NCBI GenBank assembly: GCA_037157565.1
Contig: JAZHRO010000063.1
Span: 10,522,001-10,586,000, forward strand
Direction of reading: 5' to 3'
Source: Thalassia testudinum
Lineage: Eukaryota; Streptophyta; Magnoliopsida; Alismatales; Hydrocharitaceae
Length of the DNA: 64,000 bases
The notes beneath the pieces are model-generated. The model ran no database searches, was not told the origin of the DNA, and saw nothing but the letters and a program-made list of their open reading frames with translations. Below are positions 1-10,043 of this stretch, piece after piece. Both the position numbers and the translations under genes were made by a program. Every line of letters starts with the position of its first letter. The first letter of the stretch is position 1.

Positions 1-611
1 GTTTTGCGTCTTTGACTTTGTAACTTCATTTCCTTGATTCATCATTAAATGCCAGTAGCGATATTTGAAATATCATTGGTGATATATTAGTTTTGTAGCT
101 TTGTATAAGAGTTTCATTAAATATTATTGGTGCATTTTGTTTTTGCATCATTACATTATTGATATTGTAACTTCATTTGCTTGATTCATCATTAAGCATC
201 ATTGGTGATATTTGAAATACCACTAGTGATATATCAATTTTGTAGCTTTGTATAGGCGTTTCATTAAATTGCACTGGTGCATTCTGATTTTACTTCGGTG
301 ATATTCTTATCTTCTGGGTTGATGTTGTTGCTATATATTATGTACCACTGATGATATTCTTCATTTGCACTTGTGACATGGTTCTCTTTATGCATTCTTC
401 ACTCAAACCTATTTAATTACACATGAAATACACTTGAAATCACAATTTACACTTGGATCACTAATCATACATGAAAAAGCACACCTTTTGAAGCCCAAAA
501 AACACTGGTGAGATATCACCTGTGATGTTTGTTCTAAAATGCAACTCTGATTTCGGAAAAAATCAGTGGTGATGCTTATGATAAAGAGCAGCACATGGGT
601 TAATAGCACAC
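1..611. repeat. Satellite-like array with short palindromes, left part
   Basis: AT-rich tandem repeat sequence. The last 200 bases carry units of the form 'aagcccaaaaa...CACTGGTGA...CTAAAGAGCA..CATGGG..AATA..ACAC', which reappear at 15722-16020 and 38894-39550. The first 300 bases show a longer period: the phrase TAACTTCATTT.CTTGATTC occurs at about 21 and about 168, roughly 147 bases apart. Short inverted motifs such as ATCATTGGTGAT recur. No gene is supported; the 132-codon minus-strand ORF at 409-807 runs through the repeat into the LTR and is not coding-like. The array is broken at 611 by an LTR element whose target duplication CACAC (607-611) comes from the repeat. Confidence 0.7.
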
Positions 612-2300
612 TGTTGAATGTATGAGTTGCTATGCTAATGTGTTTGGTTTTTAAAACCTTGTCGTTGTAGCTTGAAAGCGAAGAACTCATGTTCAATAAA
701 TAAAATTTATACCGAAATTGGAATTCTAGGTCAAACACAGGGAGGCTATATCGATCTATATTCGCAATTATATATATTTTTTTAAGTTTTCTTGAAAAGC
801 GAGGCAATGTAATTACAATGAAGCTATAACAACAATCAGACTAAAAAGGGAAAGAGAGGGAGAGAGAGAGTGAGAGAAAACATGCATTTAATATTTCAAA
901 ATGTTTATATAATAAAACCAAATAAGAATTACACTAGAAAGTAGGAAATCAGCTACACTAGAAAGCAGGAAAATTCTACACTAGAAAGCTGTAAAGAAGA
1001 ATGGGAGAGAGAAGTTATCCTCCTCGACGATCGCTTGGAGGACGAGCCGGACGGGACGACGCCTGGATGAAGGAGGACGGAGCAGGACGAAGGAGGACGA
1101 AGTAGAAGAACGGGAATGGGGCAGCACGTCGTCGTCATCGCGGGATCCACTTCCGAACGAGGACGAAAATTTTGACTTTATCTCGCGAGGAGCATCCTAG
1201 GTGTGGGACAAGCTTCTCTTGAGCTTTGGAGAGGTAGAGAAGAGAAGGGATGAGAATTTCGTGTGGAGGGGGTCTCCTTTTATAATTGCAAGGAGTGAGG
1301 GCAATTTGGTCATTACATCTTTAAAATCATTAATTCAGGACCTTTAGTGACGGATAAAACCGTCGCTAAAGGTCTGAACGTGGGCGTAGTGGGCGGCACG
1401 TGCGCGCCCGTTTGCCTGCTCACGCCGCAACGCTTGCGCACATTCAGATGATCTCAACTGTCCGATCATGAGATTGGACGGCTTAAATCATGCCTTCGCT
1501 CGCCTCGCTGCACGCCCGCCCGCGTGCGATGCCGCGTCCTCGCCGTGCGTGCAATAGCGCGTCGACGCTATTAGGCGCACGCAGCTGTTGGATCGCGATC
1601 TAACGGTCGATTGAAGGCGTGCCCCCGCTCCAAATTCCGCTCTCTATGACTCGATCCCACATAGTACCTCCCGATGAGGTGCTGAACCGCTGTGCTACGC
1701 CGTCCAAATGGTCCCGCGAATGCAATCAATCGTGCGCATCCACAGCCATTGGATCTTGATCCAACGGTGGGGAAGGGCAGATGCGGGAGCTTCAGTGGGT
1801 GCATGCGGCCATTTGGGCGGCCGAGATGGCACCACGTGGTGCCATCTTGGCCGTCCATCTTCTGGATGATGTAGATGGTGACACGGGTGTCGGATTGACT
1901 CGATTTTTATGTCGTTAGGCTGCGATCGTCGATCGGAATCCATCTGTGCGGTTAGATTTGTCGTTTGAAGTGTAGATTTACACCATCTTAGCCCTTGATC
2001 TTCTAGAGTTCCCCGGTCACTATCTGATGCTACAGATGCCTGATTAGGACGATCTTGGAGTCGTTGAATTCCAATCGTCGCCTTGATCATATTTGTACGA
2101 TTTAATCTTTGATCTGAGGCCCTGATAAAAAGTTTTCCTTGTCCAAGCACATAAAAGGAGACAATTAACCTCCATTTTATTCAAACTACTCTAAATGCAA
2201 GATGATGCATGTTATGCAGTATTTATAGCATGCAATGCAATCCTATGCCTAAGAACATGCATAAATAGACATCTTAAGTAGTGTAAACGTATTTACATCA
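612..2300 (-). repeat. 3' LTR of the Athila-type element
   Basis: Begins TGTTGAATG and ends TTTACATCA on the plus strand, and aligns along its length with 14080-15721. It carries a duplicated 'ACACTAGAAAG' segment near 935-965 and extra GC-rich sequence near 1395-1435 that the other LTR lacks. A minus-strand TATA box (CTCCTTTTATAAT on the plus strand, 1274-1286) and the 24-base palindrome at 1824-1847 are conserved. The small ORFs here (for example 1571-1858 and 1695-2150, minus) are products of the GC-rich U3/R region and are not credible genes. Confidence 0.92.
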
Positions 2301-3660
2301 TACCCCCATGCCTATCTTTTGCTAGTCCCTAGCAAAAACTATATGCTATTTATAAAAGAATTAGGTTGCATTATTCGGGCATGAGTTATTTTCAATCATT
2401 AAGAAAATGTTTACTTAGGAACTGAACTTTCAAAGACACAACAGTGCTCGAGTATCTGCTAAAATGCAGACCACCTCAAGCCCTTGCCTTATTCAAAGAA
2501 AATTTTCTTTTTTTTCTCTTTTTCCTCTTTTCTAATTTTTTTGGATTTTCAAGTTTTAGGATTATAGAGTGGCTTTCTACGGCCATTCAACTTACCCAAG
2601 ATTTGATGAGAACCCTAAGTTTTAAGCATCTTATTGTGAATGTGATAGACTCGTTGACCGACAGTTAAAACAGACTTCGGATTTCTATGCCTCTAGGTGA
2701 CTTAAAAAGAATTCTGCCTAAAGGTGTATCTTTACAACCGGTAGCTTTCTCCCTACTTTTATTTTTTTACGGGGTCAACACAAAGGTGAATCCAGTGTAT
2801 ATCTCCCCTTCTTCCTAAGTGTTTTGGGAATTTTCAGTGAATTTATTAAGCTGGGTTCTGGACAACCGGTCGATGAGCTGTTACCACCGACAACTTGCTG
2901 GCCATATTCGTGCGGTGAAGTGTGGTTTATTTTTTTCTTTTCTTTTCTCTTTTCTTTTTGATTTTTTTTTAAGTAGGTGGCTTCCCTGGTCTAAGATTTA
3001 CCTAAAGGCAGCAAAAAGAGAAAGGTCCAGTGACTAGGCTCTGGACAACCTACCTATGGGCTGTACCCACGATAACTTGCCAACCATATCACCCTAGAAG
3101 GTTCATTAGCTACCCAATTTCCGTTATAATCGCCGAACAACGAGTCAGTGCAAAGAAAGTGTGTAGATGCTTAAAACTCAAAAAATTCCCTTAAATCAGA
3201 GGGTGGGTTGATAAGTCGTGTACTTATCACCCAAACTTATTTATTCCAATTACGATAGAATTAAGATGGCGAGGACTCAAAAGACAAATCCACATTTTAG
3301 TGGATACACGGGCTAATTAAGTCCAAAGACCTGAAGGGTCTTTGTGTTTAGATCCTAATGTAAAATTTCCTAAGATTGAAAAGTCTGAATGTCCAACTAA
3401 TCCATCCTAATTTTGATTTTTTTATGTATAAATAAGAAGAGAAAAATAATTTACATGAATTTCACAGGGCTGACCAAATGATTCAAAAATGAATCCACCC
3501 CCGCATGCCTAGCTGATGCAATGTCCTTATTGAAAAAGAGACATGAAAGAAAGGGTAGAATATGAAAGATGTCACCTGAATATGAAGCTCGTATCAGCCT
3601 TGTGTCATATGTAAAACTGCTGAGTTTAATGCCGTCAGCTAGGTGAAATCCAGCCAAAGA
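2301..3660 (-). other. 3' untranslated region of the Athila-type element with polypurine tract
   Basis: Lies between the end of integrase and the 3' LTR. The plus-strand TACCCCCATGCC directly after 2300 reads as a purine-rich GGGGGTA on the element strand and is the probable polypurine tract. Further in is a T-rich run near 2929-2971. There is also a repeated phrase, 'CTGGACAACC...GGGCTGTACCCAC.GATAACTTGCC..CCATAT', near 2858-2910 and 3042-3092. ORFs at 2444-2668 and 2819-3037 are low-complexity read-through of the T-rich runs. No envelope-like protein is visible. Confidence 0.6.
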
Positions 3661-3662
3661 AG

Positions 3663-4800
3663 TCACAGAATGGCTAGAGAAATTATGTCTGAGACGGGTT
3701 CTAGAAGAATATGGTCAATAACAGGTTTCAGATGTTGACCGTTGACTTTAAATGTGTTACCCATCTTTGGGTCAGAAATCTGAATGGCTCCATTTGGAAA
3801 AATCTGGTCAATTATAAATGGGCCATTCCATTTAGACCTAAGTTTTCCAGGAAAGAGCTTAAGTTTAGAATCGAATAACCAGATCTTCTGGTTTGGCTTA
3901 AAGCTCTTACGGGAAATCAGTTGATCATGTAGAGCTTTGGTTCGAGCCTTGTAGATCTTGGCATTCTCATAAGCATCATTTCTAAGCTCCTCCAACTCAG
4001 ATAATTAGAGTTTCCTGGTCTTCCCAGCTAAATTTAGATCTAAATTACACTGTTTGATCGCTTAGAATGCCCTGTGTTCAATCTCTACGGGTAGATGGCA
4101 TGCCTTTCCATACACCAAACGGAATGGAGAGATGCCGATGGGCATTTTATACGCCGTACGATAGGCCCAAAGAGCGTCCTCAAGCTTTTGAGTCCAATCC
4201 TTGCGATCAGGCCTAACCGTTTTCTGCAGAATGTTCTTGATCTCCCGATTGGAGATCTCGGCTTGTCCATTCGTCTGGGGATGGTAAGGTGTAGAAATTT
4301 GGTGATTAACCCCGTATTTGGCCAATAAATTCTAGAATTGGGCATTAGTAAAATGAGTGCCACCATCACTGATGATAGCCCTCGGAATCCCGAACCTACT
4401 GAAGATATTTTTCTTGACAAAATCGATGACCACCTTGTGTTCGTTGGTTCGGGTGGGAATCATCTCAATCCATTTAGACACATAATCAACAGCAACAAGA
4501 ATGTACTGATGTCCAAATGAAGGGATAAAGGGTCCCATGAAATCGATGCCCCAAACATCAAAAATTTCGATGGGAAGAATTGGGTTTAGGGGCATCATAT
4601 CTCTCTTAGTTATGCTCCCGAGTGTCTGACATCGAGAACATGACCTTGAGAAATCCTGGGCATCCTTGAATAAAGACGGCCAATAGAAGCTAGATTGAAA
4701 GATTTTTGCAGCCGTCTTTTTCCTGGAGAAATGTCCACCACAACCAGATGCATGGCAGAACTCGAGTATACTGTTGAATTCATTCTCCGGTATACATCGG
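3663..4800 (-). pseudogene. Athila-type integrase (pol C-terminal part), broken
   Basis: Integrase inserts the element DNA into the chromosome. Read from about 4720 down, a zinc-binding HHCC region (C..C near SRSCSRCQTLG) precedes the catalytic core. First Asp is in GIDFMGPF (about 4545), second Asp in IISDGGTHF (about 4365), and the Glu is in [12 protein letters not shown] (about 4250), so the DDE triad is all present. The C-terminal part, with KARTKALHDQL and the chromodomain-less tail KWNGPFIIDQIFPNGAIQI, ends with a stop at 3663. In-frame stops separate the segments 4332-4598, 4062-4325 and 3663-3995, so no intact protein is made. The order and wording match the Ty3/gypsy Athila clade. 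Confidence 0.88.
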
Positions 4801-4843
4801 TGAATATCTGATCAGAGCTGATGCGGTACAGCTCAGGGTCCTC

Positions 4844-6327
4844 CTAGAAGTAGTATTTGGCCTCAGATTTGAGTCTATCCCATTGTTGCTTGGTCCAATC
4901 CTGGGGAATTTGACCAACGGCTAAATAATTAACAATGTCAGCAAATGATGGGGTGTGGACACCTAAAACTGTAAGAATAGTTTCGTCCGGAAAAGTGTCA
5001 GCAATTGGAATGTTCGGACAAGAAGAATCACCTAGGAGTCTCGATAAATGATCCACTACCACATTTTGTACCCTGGTTTTATCCTTGATTTCAAGATCAA
5101 ATTCTTGAAGTAGAAGAATCCAACGAATAAGCCAGGGTTTAGCATCCTTTTTGGCCAAGAGATGTCTCAAGGCCGAGTGGTCGGTATAGATGATAACATG
5201 AGACCCTAAGAGATAAGCCCTGAATTTTTCCAAAGCGAACACTACAGCTAGTAATTCCTTTTCAGTAACAGCGTAATTCCTCTGGGCTTCATCTAGAGTT
5301 TTACTGGCATAGTAGTTGACAGAGGACTTTCTATCAATTTTCTGACCTAGGACAACCTCGACCGTGTAATCAGAACGTCGGTCATGATCTCAAAAGGGGC
5401 TGTCCAAATTGGTGGTTGCAAAATTGGAGCACATGTGACTACCATTTTCAGGAAATCAAATGCCTTTCGGCATGATTCGTCAAAAACAAATGGCGTTTCT
5501 TTGGCAAGAAGATTGCTCAAAGGACAAGCAACCTTCGAGAAATCCTTAATGAATCTTCAATAAAATCCCACATGGCCAAGAAATGATCGGATTTGTTTAA
5601 CTGATGTGAGAGGAGGAAGTTTAGTGATAGCATCAACCTTAGCTTTATCCACTTCAATTTCCCGTTCAGAGATTACATGACCTAAAAAGATGCCTTCTTG
5701 GGTCAAGAAATGACTCTTTTCCCAGCCAAGGACCAATTGTGTTTTGATACATCGCTTAAGAATCATTTCCAGATTAGCCAAACAAGAGTCAAATGATTCT
5801 CCGAAAACAGAGAAATCATCCATGAATACTTCTATAAACTCTCCCACCATGTCAGAAAATATGGCTAGCATACACCTTTGAAAAGTCGTAGGTGCATTGC
5901 ATAACCCAAAAGGCATCTTACGAAAAGCAAAGGTTCTGTAGGGACAGGTGAAAGTAGTTTTTTCCTAATCCTCGGGATGGATAAGAACTTGGTTGTATCC
6001 CGAGTAGCCATCAAGAAAACAGAAGTACTTCTGCCCGGCTAATTTTTCTAAGATTTGATTGATGAAGGGCAGGGGAAAATGATCCTTTTTAGTGGCTGTG
6101 TTTAGCTTCCTATAATCAATACAAACCCTCCAAGAGGAAGCTGAACAAGTTGTGATAGATTCTCCTCTCTCGTTAGTCACAACGGTAATCCCGGCTTTCT
6201 TCGGAATAATCTGTACTGGACTTACACAGGGACTATCAGAGATTGGATAAATAATTCTTGCATCGAGCCACTTGATGATTTCCTTTTTGATCACTTCTCG
6301 CATATTTGGATTCAATCTCCTCTGCAT
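4844..6327 (-). pseudogene. Athila-type reverse transcriptase and RNase H, broken
   Basis: Reverse transcriptase starts near 6327. It has the substrate-binding YRKLNTATKKDHFPLPF (about 6100), FLDGYSGYNQV (about 6010) and MPFGLCNAPTTFQR (about 5910). The catalytic box is FMDDFSVFG (about 5815), the FxDD form used by this clade. The connection domain follows (GIFLGHVIS, about 5680), then LTSVKQIRSFLGHVGFY. RNase H is partly shifted in frame; the recognisable piece at 4844-5242 has [23 protein letters not shown] and ends with the tether leading to integrase. Stops or frame changes occur near 5965, 5557 and 5395. All catalytic residues I can see in the polymerase are kept. Confidence 0.88.
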
Positions 6328-7944
6328 CTAGCGAGAAGGGAGGGTTCCATCTTCCAAAAATATTCTATGATTACAATAAGATGGCTCGATCCCCCTGAGG
6401 TCATAAATGGTCCAACCAATTACCTCCTTATGTTCCTTCAGGACCTTGATCAATTTAATCTCTTGCTCCTTTGTCAATTTAGTACTGATAATTACAAGGA
6501 GCGTCTTCTGAGGTCCTAAAAATTGATATTTCAAATTCTTAGGCAATGGTTTCAATTCAAGCTGGGGCGGGTTGATGATTGATGGTAGGGTAGATGCTGA
6601 AGATTCAACAAGAGGAAGAGGTTGTGAGTGAACAAAATCAATAACCTCTTCAGAAGATGGCAGGTCAGCCATAGAGGGTTGCGGGTCAAATTCGTCATCC
6701 AAGGAGGAACTTTCGATTGAAGAAACCATCAAACAAGTTTCAATGTTATCATTATCCTCATCAAGTTCCTCAATAAATTCACAATCCTCAAATTTGTTGA
6801 TCGCCTTAAAAATATCCAATTTCATTCGTCGGTCCCCAAAGCCGATTTCCATGCTACCACTTTCACAATTAATGTTGGCCTTTGCGGTAGCCAGGAACGG
6901 ACACCCCAGAATGATGGGTGTGTTCCTCAGATTATCAAGTACATCTATGTCAAGAACAAGGAAATCTATAGGAAAATAGAAATCCTTGACCATAACTATA
7001 ACATCTTCAATAACGCCTCATGGGTTTGTGACCGAGTGGTCCGCTAACTGTAACGTTACTGAAGTTAGCCGAAGTTCACCTAACCCAAACTTCTCGTAAA
7101 GAGAAGTCGGAATTAGGTTGATGGATGCACGTAGATCCAAAAGTGCTCTATCAAATGTGTAATTTCCGATGACGCAAGAAATCAATGGAGCACCAGGATC
7201 TCTCTTTTTCTGAGGGAGGTAGTGCAGGATAACATAACTAGCCTGCTTAGAGAGTACCACCTTCCTTGGAATAGATTCTCTCGACTTACGCTTTTGTGTA
7301 CATAATTCCTTTAAAAATCTTGCATAAGCCGGTATGTGCTTGATAGCATCAAGGAGCGGGATATTGATCTTAACATTATTAAATAGATTTAGAAGCTCCT
7401 CATTGCTATCAACAGACTTCTTCTTCTTTGATTTGGTTAAGGCTTCAGGAAAAGGAACATGAGTCAGATCTTTGGAATCAGGTTCCTGAGCCTTGATTTC
7501 TCCTCTAAAATTCTCCTCTCTCCCCTCAAGTTCTTCAGGATTCAAAAGATCAGAATATTGTGGTTGTGGATTTTGAGTCTGCTTACCACTCCTCAAAGTG
7601 ACAGAATTTGCAGATGCATAAGAATTTGAGTCTTGGGGAGGGTTAGGAAAGATTGGAGGGGCTTGATTAACCATGAATTGTTGATTTGCAGAAGAAGAAG
7701 AAGAGGACGAAGAACCCTGCTCAACCACCAGAGCATGTGCGTGTAGGTCCCTCTGATTTCCGTACCTATGGGCTTGGTTGCCTGAATTCATAATATTTCG
7801 CAGGTTGGGTATGGGTTGGGATGGTAGAGATCTGGGTTGACGAGAGTTAGCAATGAGCCCAGACTGCAAGTTGTCCAACGAGGTTTTCATTTGCTGCATG
7901 AGCTGGAGCATGGATCCTTGCATCTCTACCATTTGACGGTTCAA
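6328..7944 (-). pseudogene. Athila-type gag C-terminus, aspartic protease and linker
   Basis: Two consecutive reading frames. 7018-7944 encodes a low-complexity gag tail (a serine run of about nine residues, then VTLRSGKQ). This leads to the retropepsin-like domain, where ALLDLRASINLIP stands in place of the family's DLGASINLMP: the Asp is kept but Gly is changed to Arg. A stop at 7018 separates it from 6328-6993, which continues the protease (NTPIILGCPFLATA.A.I.C..G) and a long acidic linker (FIEELDEDNDN). The linker ends at the start of reverse transcriptase with LRGIEPSYCNHRIFLEDG. The Gly to Arg change next to the catalytic Asp suggests a dead protease. Confidence 0.82.
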
Positions 7945-9314
7945 ATCAGCTTGCCCTGCGGGTTGACGGGCATTTCAAGCTGGCTGATTAACCTGATTTG
8001 GAGGAAACTGAGTATATACGTGACCTTGACCCATTGGTCATTGCGGAGCATAGTTTTCGGGTCGGAATTGGGTCTGTTGCCCCAGGTTTTTCCAAGAGAA
8101 GTTAGGGTGGTTTCTCCAACCTGGATTATAGGTATTAGAGTAGGGTTGGATCTAACATTCTCTTGTACAGCACAAACATCCTCATAAGGTGAGGATGGAG
8201 AGAAAGAAAGGGAAGGATCAGAAAAACTGGGATCAAAGGCCCCAGTTTGGAACCCGTGGGGTTTCGAAAAATGCTGACTCACAGGTTGAGCCGCATCAAG
8301 TTGATTCACAAACTCCCATCCAGAAGGAGCTCATGAAGAATGGAATCCTGAATTTTGGGATTGAGTGGATCGAGAGTTGTTCATAGAATTGCCAGCCATC
8401 CACTCTTCCATTCTCTTAGCAACTAAGTCCACCTTATCAAGTTTGTTACAAATCAATTCCATATCAAATGAATGAGAGTCATGGACTTCATTGACATTTG
8501 ATTTGAGTTGCTGGGACCGGTTAAATGTATCCATGGAGGCATAATTGATTGAATTCTCACTCATTTCCTCAAATAAATCATATGCACTATCTACATCTTT
8601 ATTGAGGAAATTGCCTTCGCAAGAAGCATCCACATGATTTCTGAGTTGCTCAGTCAACCCATGATAGAAGATCTGCATGAGTTGCCATTTCGGCACCTCG
8701 TGGTGTGGACACCTCCGCAATAAGTCCTAGAATCTCTCCCAGGCCACATAAAACTGCTCCCCCGGCCGCTGGGTAAAGGTAGTAATTGCTTGTCTTAAAG
8801 CATTGGTATGTCCGACTGGGAAGAATTTCTTCAGAAAGGCCGATTTCAACTCATTCCAAGTTGTAATTGATCTTCCTATTGTCCTATACCAATGCATAGC
8901 CTTATCCCTAAGAGAGTGGGGGAAGAGCCTCATGATCATTTGCTCTTCGTTTACGTTTTGAGCCTTGGTGATCTGGACCAAAGTGGTCAAGTCTTCTAAG
9001 TGTTGAAACGGATCTTCGGAGCCAAGCCCATGATAATGTTTAATCAGGCTTAACACCTGGGGCTTGATTTCTACGTCACCGGCTGGAATCTGGGCATCGA
9101 GACGTTCCCCGTAATTTGAAGGATCATAAAAATCCTTCAAGGGCTGAGCACCCTGCATTCTCTGGAACCATTTCTGCATTCTCTGCATTTGTTCCAGCTG
9201 CCTTCGAAATTCTTCCTGTGGATTTCCAAGCAAAGGAGGCTGTTGGTCAGCCATGGGATCAATTTGACCAAAATCTAACTTGCGCCTCCTAGAATACTCT
9301 AATGGTCCTTCCAA
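7945..9314 (-). pseudogene. Athila-type gag (capsid region), broken
   Basis: Gag forms the particle that packages element RNA. The frame opens at 9314 and reads through the retrotransposon gag domain: PLKDFYDPSNYGERLDAQIP, LIKHYHGLGSEDPFQHLEDL, LRDKAMHWYRTI, FLKKFFPVGHTNALRQAI and QFYVAWERF. An in-frame TAG follows where relatives have Lys (ERF*DLLRRCPHH, at about 8724). The frame continues to a second stop at 8331, and a third segment runs to 7941. Around 8120 the frame changes, because the expected WRNHPNFSW phrase is readable only in another frame. Length and order fit the Athila clade. It is the first gene of the gag-pol unit that continues down to 3663. Confidence 0.85.
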
Positions 9315-10043
9315 TTAGGGATTCAATGACCGTCTTCCCAGCATAAACTAGGAGAAGGTTGGAAGGATTGAAGATAGGGACCCTACTGTTGGTGCTAGGG
9401 CACCACGATCATTTGTTTTAATGATAACAAAACACTTGTCATTTAATATTTGCGCTTTGAGTCCTAGATTTCAGGTCAATCGCAAATGGATACGTGATTA
9501 GACAGAGTTCGAGCTCGCATCCAGGATGGATTGGACGAGCTTGATGGAGAACAGAAGAGATTCGCGAGGAGCAATATATTAAAGATGGAAGGAAATGAAG
9601 AATATGATAGATTTCCTTCTTTTGTACTTGTTGTATTTTTCGTTTCTTTTGTTGCTCTTTATTTCTTTAGATAATTCATGTTAAAGTGCCTTAAAGTACC
9701 CTAACAGTAGTCCTAGGAACACCTGCACAACCCTAGGATACTTAGGTTTTCTGTAGAACACTTAGAAAACCAATATAGGGTTCAAACAGAGTTTCCAGAC
9801 GTCTAATTCCCAAATCAGACGTCTGATAAAGTATTTTAAGACGTCTGACTGTTGTTTCAGACGTTTGATAACTGTTAGGCTGGACATAGCTAGTTCTGTC
9901 TGATGAAATCAGACGTCCATACCTTAGACCAGACGTCTTAGGAGACGTCTGATGACTTTGCCAGACGTCCAATTAGTGGACCATTGGCTGGCTTAGCAAA
10001 CACTCAAGGTTATGACCGTTAGAGCCTTATCAGACGTCCTTAG

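Noticed and set aside
1571..2150. ORFs of 95 and 151 codons in the Athila 3' LTR
   Set aside because: Located in non-coding U3 and not preserved as open frames with the same sequence in the 5' LTR.
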